5,031 nt of DNA from an uncultured bacterium (GTDB lineage Bacteria; Bacillota; Clostridia; Lachnospirales; Lachnospiraceae). Position 1 is the first letter of the stretch; each line of letters opens with the position of its first letter. This document shows positions 1-5,031 of the stretch, piece after piece. A program made the translations under genes and the position numbers. The notes under the pieces are model-generated. The model saw only the letters and a list, made by a program, of their open reading frames with translations. It ran no database searches and was not told the origin of the DNA. Location: positions 1 to 5,031 of the forward strand of contig CAMUHA010000224.1 in the NCBI GenBank assembly GCA_947088515.1. The letters are read 5' to 3'.

Positions 1-1
1 A

Positions 2-2074
2 TTCCCGATTATTAAGAAATGGCTGTATTCAGACCATGATATCTTTTTCAGGGAACTGATATCCAATGGCTGTGACGCCATTACCAAACTGAAAAAGCTG
101 GATATGATGGGAGAATATTCCCTGCCGGAGGATTTTAAGGGAAAAATCCAGGTGCTGGTAAACCCGGAAGAGAAAACGCTTAAATTTATTGATAATGGTA
201 TAGGAATGACAGCAGATGAGGTGGAAGAATATATCAATCAAATCGCCTTTTCCGGTGCAACAGATTTTATTGAGAAATATAAGGATAAGACTAATGAAGA
301 CCAGATTATCGGACATTTTGGACTTGGGTTTTATTCGGCGTTTATGGTGTCTGATGAAGTGCATATTGATACCCTGTCATGGCAGAAGGATGCAAAGCCT
401 GTTCATTGGGAATGTGACGGCGGGACAGAGTTTGACATGAAAGAAGGGGACCGGGCAGAAGTAGGAACGACCATCACCCTTTTTATTAATGAGGATGTGC
501 TGGAATTTTGCAACGAATATAAAGCAAGGGAAGTCATTAAAAAGTACTGTTCCTTTATGCCTATGGAAATTTATCTTTCCAAGGAAAAAACCACAGATAC
601 CCAGACCATTGATGCGGAAGAAAAACTGGATACTGATACAGTAGTGGAAGAAATCAAGCCGGAAAAGGAAGAGGACAAGTTAAGGTATAAGATTATCAAA
701 CGTCCGGAGCTTTTAAATGAGACGGCGCCTTTGTGGACAAAGCATCCAAATGACTGTACCAAAGAAGAATATCTGGAATTTTACAGGAAGGTGTTCCAGG
801 ATTACAAGGAGCCTTTGTTCTGGATACATTTAAATATGGATTACCCCTTTAATTTAAAAGGAATATTATATTTCCCCAAAATCAATATGGAATATGAATC
901 AATTGAGGGCGTAATTAAGCTATACAACAATCAGGTATTTATTGCTGACAATATTAAAGAAGTAATTCCTGAATTTCTTATGCTGTTAAAGGGAGTAATC
1001 GACTGCCCGGACCTGCCTCTTAATGTTTCAAGAAGCGCGCTGCAGAACGATGGATTTGTGAAGAAAATCTCCGACTATATCACAAAGAAAGTGGCAGATA
1101 AACTTTCCGGCATGTGCAAGACAGAAAAAGAAGAATATGACAAGTACTGGGATGATATCAGTCCGTTTATTAAGTTTGGATGTCTGAAAGATGATAAGTT
1201 CTGTGAAAAGATGACAGATTACATCCTTTTCAAAAACCTGGACGGCAAATATCTTACCCTTCCTGAATGTCTTGAGGTGAAAGCGTCTGACCCTGAAGAA
1301 ACAGAAAATAAAGAAGAAACAAAAGAAGCTGTCAATGACCAGACAGAAGAAAAGGAACCGGAAGCTGCGGCAGATGCCAAAGACGGGGAAACGTCTGAAG
1401 CGGAAGTTCTTGATGCGGACGGCAATGTGATAGGGTCAGAGGATGGCGAAGAAGAGGAAGCTTTAAAGGTTATCTACTATGTGACAGACGAAAAACAGCA
1501 GGGACAGTATATTAAAATGTTTAAGTCTGCCGGTATGGACGCTGTCATCTTAACCCACAATATTGACCAGCCCTTTATTTCCCAGCTGGAGGCAAAGAAT
1601 GAAGGCATTAAGTTCCAGAGAATTGATGCGGATTTGACAGACACCTTCCGGGATGAAGCTGGTGAAGAGGCCAAAAAAGAGCTGGAAGAAGCGGCGGAAT
1701 CCATTGGTAAGGTAATGAAGAAAGTTCTCAATAATGATAAGCTTGCCGTAAAGGTTGAAAAGCTGAAAAATGAAAAGATATCCTCCCTGATTACTCTCTC
1801 AGAGGAAAGCAGGAGAATGCAGGATATGATGAGAATGTACTCTATGCCGGGTATGGATATGGGAGATATGGGAAAAGATGGGGAAACCCTGGTATTAAAT
1901 GCAAATCATCCGCTGGTAGAACGCCTGATGAAGGAACCGGAAGGAGAGCATATGGACATGATTTGCGAACAGCTCTATGACCTTGCGCTTTTACAGCATG
2001 CGCCTCTTGAGCCTGAAGCAATGAGCAAATTTGTATCACGCAGCAATGAGATTATGATGCTGCTTACAAAATAA
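2..2074 (+). CDS. htpG: Molecular chaperone HtpG (Hsp90 family), 5' partial
   Basis: ATP-dependent cytosolic Hsp90 chaperone. The reading frame is open from base 2, so the gene starts outside the window; 690 codons are visible and the ATG at 104 is internal. Numbering from codon 2-4, the N-terminal GHKL ATPase shows RELISNGCDAI (E18 and N22, matching E. coli HtpG E34 and N38), DNGIGM (D64, matching D80) and GHFGLGFYSAF (from residue 104). The constant offset suggests about 16 residues are missing. A charged N-M linker lies at about 590-682. The middle domain has LWTKHP, FNLKGILYFP and VSRSALQND, with R344 as the likely catalytic arginine. A 57-residue acidic insert follows TLPECLEV at about 1289-1459. 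The C-terminal dimerisation domain is Met-rich (about 1811-1873) and ends in SRSNEIMMLLTK, without the eukaryotic MEEVD tail. With both inserts it is longer than E. coli HtpG (624 residues). Family assignment is near certain. Confidence 0.97.
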   Translation, partial: FPIIKKWLYSDHDIFFRELISNGCDAITKLKKLDMMGEYSLPEDFKGKIQVLVNPEEKTLKFIDNGIGMTADEVEEYINQIAFSGATDFIEKYKDKTNEDQIIGHFGLGFYSAFMVSDEVHIDTLSWQKDAKPVHWECDGGTEFDMKEGDRAEVGTTITLFINEDVLEFCNEYKAREVIKKYCSFMPMEIYLSKEKTTDTQTIDAEEKLDTDTVVEEIKPEKEEDKLRYKIIKRPELLNETAPLWTKHPNDCTKEEYLEFYRKVFQDYKEPLFWIHLNMDYPFNLKGILYFPKINMEYESIEGVIKLYNNQVFIADNIKEVIPEFLMLLKGVIDCPDLPLNVSRSALQNDGFVKKISDYITKKVADKLSGMCKTEKEEYDKYWDDISPFIKFGCLKDDKFCEKMTDYILFKNLDGKYLTLPECLEVKASDPEETENKEETKEAVNDQTEEKEPEAAADAKDGETSEAEVLDADGNVIGSEDGEEEEALKVIYYVTDEKQQGQYIKMFKSAGMDAVILTHNIDQPFISQLEAKNEGIKFQRIDADLTDTFRDEAGEEAKKELEEAAESIGKVMKKVLNNDKLAVKVEKLKNEKISSLITLSEESRRMQDMMRMYSMPGMDMGDMGKDGETLVLNANHPLVERLMKEPEGEHMDMICEQLYDLALLQHAPLEPEAMSKFVSRSNEIMMLLTK
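1289..1459 (+). other. Acidic low-complexity insert in HtpG middle domain
   Basis: In-frame stretch of 57 residues, from DPEETE to GEEEE, with 25 Asp/Glu, only four Lys and no Arg. It lies between TLPECLEV and LKVIYYVTDEKQQGQY, which match the junction of the two middle-domain subdomains in E. coli HtpG, where that protein has a short link. It is therefore distinct from the usual N-M charged linker. It is probably disordered; its function is unknown. Confidence 0.8.
1856..1873 (+). repeat. Tandem 9-bp repeat encoding DMG-DMG in HtpG
   Basis: The 9-mer GATATGGGA occurs twice in direct tandem and in frame, encoding Asp-Met-Gly twice. It sits inside a Met-rich segment (RRMQDMMRMYSMPGMDMGDMG) in the part of the C-terminal domain that forms an exposed amphipathic helix or loop in Hsp90 proteins. 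Slippage expansion of a DMG unit is a plausible origin. Confidence 0.85.
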
Positions 2075-2121
2075 GACAGTGGAAATCCAGGCGGATAAGA
2101 TGATATAAAGAACAGTTTTCG

Positions 2122-2166
2122 TACCTCTGCATAATATATGATAAGTATATTTGCAGAGGTATTTTT
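2122..2166 (+). terminator. Rho-independent terminator of htpG, overlapping the next gene's ribosome binding site
   Basis: A perfect 10-bp inverted repeat (TACCTCTGCA at 2122-2131 with TGCAGAGGTA at 2152-2161) continues, after a single bulged T at 2132, into a 6-bp A/T stem (2133-2138 with 2146-2151) closed by a 7-base loop. Five T residues follow at 2162-2166. It begins 48 bases after the htpG stop codon, as expected for its terminator. The opposite strand has no T-run after the stem, so it looks one-directional. The 3' arm also contains AGAGG, the likely Shine-Dalgarno of the gene starting at 2167. Confidence 0.8.
2155..2159 (+). promoter_or_regulatory. Ribosome binding site buried in hairpin stem
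   Basis: AGAGG lies 7 bases before the ATG at 2167 and is the only Shine-Dalgarno candidate for that start. All five bases pair in the hairpin at 2122-2161. In a transcript reading through from htpG the site would be occluded. A transcript starting inside the loop would lack the left arm and leave the site free. No convincing promoter was found here. Confidence 0.5.
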
Positions 2167-2853
2167 ATGCCTGAAAATATTTTACGCAGCGCCCAGGCGG
2201 ATAACACTTATTCAGGAAGACTCCAGATTAATGTGACATCTACTCTGGGCCTTATTCCGATACAGGATGCCACAGTGACAATTTCCTACACCGGCTCGCC
2301 AGATGTAGCCATAGAAAAGGTCAGCACCGATTCTTCGGGACAGACAGAGAAAATCGACCTTCCGGCGCCGCCCCTTGCATACAGTCTGAATCCCGTGGAA
2401 GAACAGCCTTATTCAGAATATAATATACAGGTGGAAGCGCCTGGGTACGAACCAGTGATGGTTTCGGGGACGGAAATTCTGCCAGACGTGACGGCGGTGC
2501 AGCCAATCCGTCTTACACCTCTTGAAACCAATGAAGAAGAGGAAGAAGTGATTGTGATACCTGACCATACATTATACGGGGAGTATCCGCCTAAAATTCC
2601 GGAAGACGAAATCAAACCCATGGACGAAAGCGGGGAGATTGTTTTAAGCAGAGTTGTAATACCAGAGTATATAGTCGTTCATGATGGGCCGCCGGACGAT
2701 TCCTCGGCGCCTAACTATTATGTAAGATACAGGGATTATATCAAAAATGTGGTTTCATCGGAAATTTATGCCACATGGCCGGAAAGCGCAATTTATGCAA
2801 ATACGCTTGCAATCATGTCTTTTACGCTTAACAGGGTATATACGGAATGGTAG
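2167..2853 (+). CDS. SpoIID/LytB-like protein with carboxypeptidase-regulatory-like N-terminal domain, C-terminally truncated (possible pseudogene)
   Basis: Encodes 228 residues with no signal peptide or membrane segment visible. Residues 17-115 (from GRLQINV to IRLTPL) look like a carboxypeptidase-regulatory-like beta-sandwich, with the typical TDSSGQTEKIDLP and Y-IQVEAPGYEP patterns. An acidic Pro-rich linker follows (NEEEEEVIVIP to EIKP). Residues 165-228 match the start of a SpoIID/LytB-like domain: YRDYIKNVVSSEIYATWP, then ANTLAIMSFTLNRVYTEW. E199 aligns by eye with the catalytic Glu of SpoIID lytic transglycosylases (E88 in B. subtilis). From memory, clostridial relatives continue with a YRSRGYDFDIT-type segment, the rest of the SpoIID domain and often a peptidoglycan-binding domain. 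Here TAG follows NRVYTEW directly, and no downstream frame resumes the pattern. The likely ancestral role is cell-wall cleavage or modification; the product as it stands is probably inactive. ATG 2167 is chosen from AGAGG 7 bases upstream. Confidence 0.75.
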   Translation: MPENILRSAQADNTYSGRLQINVTSTLGLIPIQDATVTISYTGSPDVAIEKVSTDSSGQTEKIDLPAPPLAYSLNPVEEQPYSEYNIQVEAPGYEPVMVSGTEILPDVTAVQPIRLTPLETNEEEEEVIVIPDHTLYGEYPPKIPEDEIKPMDESGEIVLSRVVIPEYIVVHDGPPDDSSAPNYYVRYRDYIKNVVSSEIYATWPESAIYANTLAIMSFTLNRVYTEW

Positions 2854-2890
2854 GGAGACCAATAGATTTATGCGGGCAGAAATTATTGGG

Positions 2891-2919
2891 TTGCCTTTCA
2901 AAATGTTTGCGGTTATAAT
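2891..2919 (+). promoter_or_regulatory. Sigma-A-type promoter for the DUF5722 gene
   Basis: TTGCCT (2891-2896, four of six matches to TTGACA) and a perfect TATAAT (2914-2919) are separated by exactly 17 bases. Transcription would begin near 2926 and give a leader of about 110 bases before the ATG at 3035. The surrounding A/T-rich sequence fits. Predicted from sequence only. Confidence 0.6.
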
Positions 2920-3023
2920 AATCTCTAATACATTATTTTGAGGAACAGTGTTAAAAGAGCGCTGCGCTTTATACCATACAAAATAGCAGATGGTATCTGG
3001 AAGGGCAGATGAAAAACTGGAAT

Positions 3024-3030
3024 TAGGAGG
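3024..3030 (+). promoter_or_regulatory. Ribosome binding site fixing the DUF5722 start
   Basis: TAGGAGG ends 4 bases before the ATG at 3035. The upstream in-frame ATG at 2990 has no comparable site and would put 15 mostly polar residues ahead of a clean MGKRKR signal-peptide start. The start at 3035 is therefore preferred. Confidence 0.85.
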
Positions 3031-3034
3031 AAGT

Positions 3035-4696
3035 ATGGGCAAAAGAAAAAGAGTAATGGCGTTAATTGCAGCATCAGCGGCAGCAGTGATTTTAGGAATG
3101 GGAAGCGGATTCATTGGTGGGATGGAGCCTATGTGTGTGCAGGCAGCCGGCCGTCCGGTTACAATTGATTCCTGTCTGATTTCAGAAACAGATGTAGTAT
3201 GTGAAATCAGCGCATCCAGTATTCCGTCAAGCGATGATGGCAAGTATTATATTTATGCAAATGAAGTTTATGAAGATGGGGCGGAGGGAACCGTTGTAGC
3301 CGAAGTGGATGCGGAAAAGTCTGTTTCTGTAAGTTTTCCTCTCAATTATGATTCAGCGGATTCTAATTTAAGCCGTAAGTTTCTGGTGGCAGTAAAGCGG
3401 GGCGGAGAAATGTATCAGGTCAGTGACGAGCATTACATTACCAACCCGGAAGCGCTTGCAGGGCAGACGCCTCCCCGTGCGGAGACAGGTATAAAAGGGA
3501 TTTTGCTGGATATTGAAAAAATTCACAATGGGGATATGGAGGAGCTCGGCATCAAGCAGGTAGTATACAACATGAGTGTGGATGAAATCTGTTCTGACGC
3601 TTCAGTGCCGGAAGCCATTGCTTTTGATTATAATGGTCAGACTTATTATTTTGATAATACAGTAATTTCCAATTATGATGCACTTGCGAAACTGCTGAAT
3701 GAAAAAGGAATACAGATTACGATTGTTATTTTAAATGATGGAACAGGACTCTATTCCAAAGACTTGATTCATCCAATGGCGCTGGATGGGGATACCGCTC
3801 CGGGATATGCGCTGAATGTGGAAGAGGAAGCGGGAACCAATCATTTAAAAGCGGTGGGCGCTTTTTTGGGACAGCGTTATAATGGAAATTCTGACTGCGG
3901 TCAGGTAGACAACTGGATTTTGGGAAATGAAGTAAATGCCCGGACTTCCTGGTGGTACAGCGCTTCGGATTCCCTGGATTTTAACGTGGGAGCATATGTA
4001 AAGGCCTTCCGTATCATATATAATGAAATGAAAAGCAGTAATTCAAATGTGCGGATTTATAATTCCATTGACCAGGAGTGGAACCGGAAGTCCAATCCAG
4101 GCAGCTTTCTTGCTAAGAGTTATCTGGACCGATTTAATTACTATATGAACCGTGAAGGGAATATTGACTGGGGGCTTTCCTATCATCCTTATAATTCCCC
4201 TTTATATGACCCTTATGCGTGGAACGGACCTGCAGTATGGGTAAAAGAAGACCTTACAACGCCTTATATAACTATGCAGAATATTGATATTCTGATTGAG
4301 TATATGAAGCGGGATGAATTTTTAAACCCGGCAGGAGAGGTAAGAAGCATTTCTCTTGCGGAGATTGGCTATACATCCAGTTTCGGCGATTCCAAGCAGG
4401 AAGCGTCTGTGGCTTATGGGTATTTAAAGGCGGCATCAATTCCGGAGATTGATTCGTTTATTTTATTCCGTCAGACAGATGATGCCCATGAAATGGAAAG
4501 CCATCTGGCCCTTGGGCTTTATGATCTGGATGGAAACAGAAAACCTGCCTTTGATATTTACAAAAACCTTGGAACAGAAAATGAGGCACAGGCAAAGGAG
4601 CGGGCGTCTGAAATTATTGGCATGGACATTGATGAAATGATTAGTGAAAATATTGTCTGGACCAGAAGCGGCGATGGTGTCGTGCAGTCCGAATAA
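3035..4696 (+). CDS. Secreted DUF5722 protein, putative TIM-barrel glycoside hydrolase
   Basis: A 553-residue exported protein. The N-terminus is a classical signal peptide: MGKRKR, a hydrophobic segment at about 7-29, and a likely Sec cleavage after VQA (A37). Residues 40-150 form a small beta-rich domain. Residues 160-530 match, from recalled family members, the DUF5722 region (GIKQVVYNMSV, YNGQTYYF, NWILGNEVNAR, NIDWGLSYHPYN, SLAEIGYTSS, FILFRQTDDA, LALGLYDLDG). The layout resembles clan GH-A barrels: E299 in WILGNE would be the acid/base and E443 in LAEIG the nucleophile, with aromatic and His residues (for example SYHPYN) suited to binding sugar. That activity is inferred; the substrate is unknown. 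No LPXTG sorting signal, C-terminal membrane anchor or obvious carbohydrate-binding repeat is seen, so the product is probably released. It has its own promoter and terminator, suggesting a single-gene unit. Confidence 0.82.
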   Translation: MGKRKRVMALIAASAAAVILGMGSGFIGGMEPMCVQAAGRPVTIDSCLISETDVVCEISASSIPSSDDGKYYIYANEVYEDGAEGTVVAEVDAEKSVSVSFPLNYDSADSNLSRKFLVAVKRGGEMYQVSDEHYITNPEALAGQTPPRAETGIKGILLDIEKIHNGDMEELGIKQVVYNMSVDEICSDASVPEAIAFDYNGQTYYFDNTVISNYDALAKLLNEKGIQITIVILNDGTGLYSKDLIHPMALDGDTAPGYALNVEEEAGTNHLKAVGAFLGQRYNGNSDCGQVDNWILGNEVNARTSWWYSASDSLDFNVGAYVKAFRIIYNEMKSSNSNVRIYNSIDQEWNRKSNPGSFLAKSYLDRFNYYMNREGNIDWGLSYHPYNSPLYDPYAWNGPAVWVKEDLTTPYITMQNIDILIEYMKRDEFLNPAGEVRSISLAEIGYTSSFGDSKQEASVAYGYLKAASIPEIDSFILFRQTDDAHEMESHLALGLYDLDGNRKPAFDIYKNLGTENEAQAKERASEIIGMDIDEMISENIVWTRSGDGVVQSE

Positions 4697-4703
4697 AGGG
4701 TGT

Positions 4704-4744
4704 AAATGTAAACGGCGTAACCTGCGGTTACGCCGTTTACATTT
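4704..4744 (+). terminator. Rho-independent terminator of the DUF5722 gene
   Basis: A perfect 19-bp inverted repeat (4704-4722 with 4726-4744) has a GC-rich core (ACGGCGTAACC), a 3-base TGC loop and a T-run at 4742-4746. It begins 7 bases after the stop codon at 4694-4696. It separates this gene from the lipoprotein gene downstream. Confidence 0.93.
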
Positions 4745-4754
4745 TTATATATCA

Positions 4755-4783
4755 TTGAATTTATCAAATGAAAGCAGTATAAT
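4755..4783 (+). promoter_or_regulatory. Sigma-A-type promoter for the lipoprotein gene
   Basis: TTGAAT (4755-4760, four of six matches) and a perfect TATAAT (4778-4783) have a 17-base spacer. The start of transcription would fall near 4790, giving a leader of only about 20 bases, nearly all of it ribosome binding site. It lies just after the terminator of the preceding gene, which supports an independent unit. Confidence 0.65.
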
Positions 4784-4792
4784 GAAATAAAA

Positions 4793-4800
4793 GGAAGGAG
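4793..4800 (+). promoter_or_regulatory. Ribosome binding site of the lipoprotein gene
   Basis: GGAAGGAG ends 9 bases before the ATG at 4810 and supports that start. It lies at the very 5' end of the predicted transcript. Confidence 0.8.
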
Positions 4801-4809
4801 TGGTGTCAA

Positions 4810-5031
4810 ATGAAGAGATGTTTACAATATCCAAAAACATATTTCGTTCTGGCTGCTTTTGCCTTTTTATGCGCAGGCTGCGGTACAATGGGCAGTGCGC
4901 TGGAAAGCGGAGGCAGCATAGCGGACATGCCTTCTGCCGGGCGTTTTTTTAGAAATGGCATAAGAAAATCCGCTTCCGGTATAGGGGTGGATTATTATCA
5001 TGATTATAAGGAAGTGGGCGGCCAGGTGGCG
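4810..5031 (+). CDS. Putative lipoprotein of unknown function, 3' partial
   Basis: 74 codons are visible and the frame is open to the window end. The N-terminus MKRCLQYPK is followed by a hydrophobic core (TYFVLAAFAFLCAG) and then Cys24, giving a lipobox-like LCAGC. Cys at the -3 position is less usual than Leu, but the Ala-Gly-Cys end and the short positively charged start fit a type II signal peptide. The product would then be lipidated and anchored to the outer face of the membrane. The mature part begins GTMGSALESGG, a Gly/Ser-rich stretch, then SAGRFFRNGIRKSASGIGVDYYHDYKEVGGQVA; I do not recognise the family. It has its own promoter and ribosome binding site and is separated from the DUF5722 gene by a terminator. 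Confidence 0.72.
   Translation, partial: MKRCLQYPKTYFVLAAFAFLCAGCGTMGSALESGGSIADMPSAGRFFRNGIRKSASGIGVDYYHDYKEVGGQVA

Larger units (their letters stand above)
2854..3034 (+). other. Intergenic region with promoter and leader of the DUF5722 gene
   Basis: 181 bases between the truncated SpoIID-like gene and the DUF5722 gene. It holds a sigma-A-like promoter (2891-2919) and two small inverted repeats in the resulting leader: AAAG/GCG with CGCTTT around 2954-2970 (one bulge), and ATACCAT at 2971-2977 with ATGGTAT at 2990-2996. Neither is followed by a T-run, so they are not terminators, and I recognise no riboswitch. None of the three forward frames carries the missing SpoIID continuation. No clear terminator for the upstream gene is seen. 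Confidence 0.55.

Noticed and set aside
29..364. Reverse-strand reading frame of 111 codons inside htpG
   Set aside because: It lies opposite the strongly conserved HtpG ATPase domain and has no recognisable product.
2111..2140. Possible sporulation (sigma-E-like) promoter with CATAATAT at 2130-2137 before the SpoIID-like gene
   Set aside because: No convincing -35 element at the right distance, and the sequence is explained by the hairpin arm and loop.
2747..2941. Forward reading frame overlapping the end of the SpoIID-like gene and running into the intergenic region
   Set aside because: Its product shows no family pattern and it lacks a ribosome binding site. It does not supply the missing SpoIID continuation, so a simple frameshift does not explain the truncation.
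2971..2996. Inverted repeat ATACCAT/ATGGTAT as a terminator
   Set aside because: The stem is only 7 bp, the loop is 12 bases and no T-run follows.
2990..3034. Upstream start (ATG 2990) for the DUF5722 gene
   Set aside because: There is no ribosome binding site. The extra 15 residues would spoil the signal-peptide start, while ATG 3035 has TAGGAGG just upstream.
2755..3243. 162-codon reading frame on the reverse strand
   Set aside because: It overlaps the signal peptide and N-terminus of the DUF5722 gene, the promoter and the end of the SpoIID-like gene, has no recognisable domain, and looks like a shadow of coding sequence on the other strand.

Overview
The window reads like part of a Gram-positive anaerobe of the class Clostridia, most likely family Lachnospiraceae. 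This rests on recalled resemblance of the HtpG N-terminus, the SpoIID-like protein and the DUF5722 protein to proteins from that group. Strong AGGAGG-type ribosome binding sites, sigma-A-like promoters with 17-base spacers and Rho-independent terminators with T-runs agree with this. Every supported gene is on the + strand. No tRNA, rRNA, CRISPR array, insertion sequence or phage gene is visible, and no stretch over 300 bases lacks a gene.

Layout. (1) Positions 2-2074 hold the Hsp90 chaperone gene htpG, missing about 16 codons at its 5' end. It carries a 57-residue highly acidic insert in the middle domain and a Met-rich DMGDMG stretch in the C-terminal domain. (2) At 2122-2166 a long hairpin plus T-run looks like the htpG terminator, but its 3' arm also contains the Shine-Dalgarno sequence of the next gene. 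(3) Positions 2167-2853 encode a 228-residue protein: a carboxypeptidase-regulatory-like beta domain followed by the first part of a SpoIID/LytB-like domain. It stops just after the conserved NRVYTEW segment, where relatives continue for perhaps 200 more residues, so it is probably truncated or a decaying gene. (4) Positions 2854-3034 are intergenic, with a good promoter for the next gene. (5) Positions 3035-4696 encode a secreted 553-residue DUF5722 protein that looks like a clan GH-A type TIM-barrel glycoside hydrolase, ended by a 19-bp stem terminator. (6) Positions 4755-4809 hold a promoter and ribosome binding site for a putative lipoprotein that runs off the window end.

The genes appear to be separate transcription units. 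htpG is cytosolic protein folding, while the next three look related to the cell envelope or extracellular space. I see no defence system, mobile element or clearly new multi-gene system. The points most worth checking are the truncated SpoIID-like gene, the hairpin that combines terminator and Shine-Dalgarno, and the uncharacterised DUF5722 enzyme candidate.
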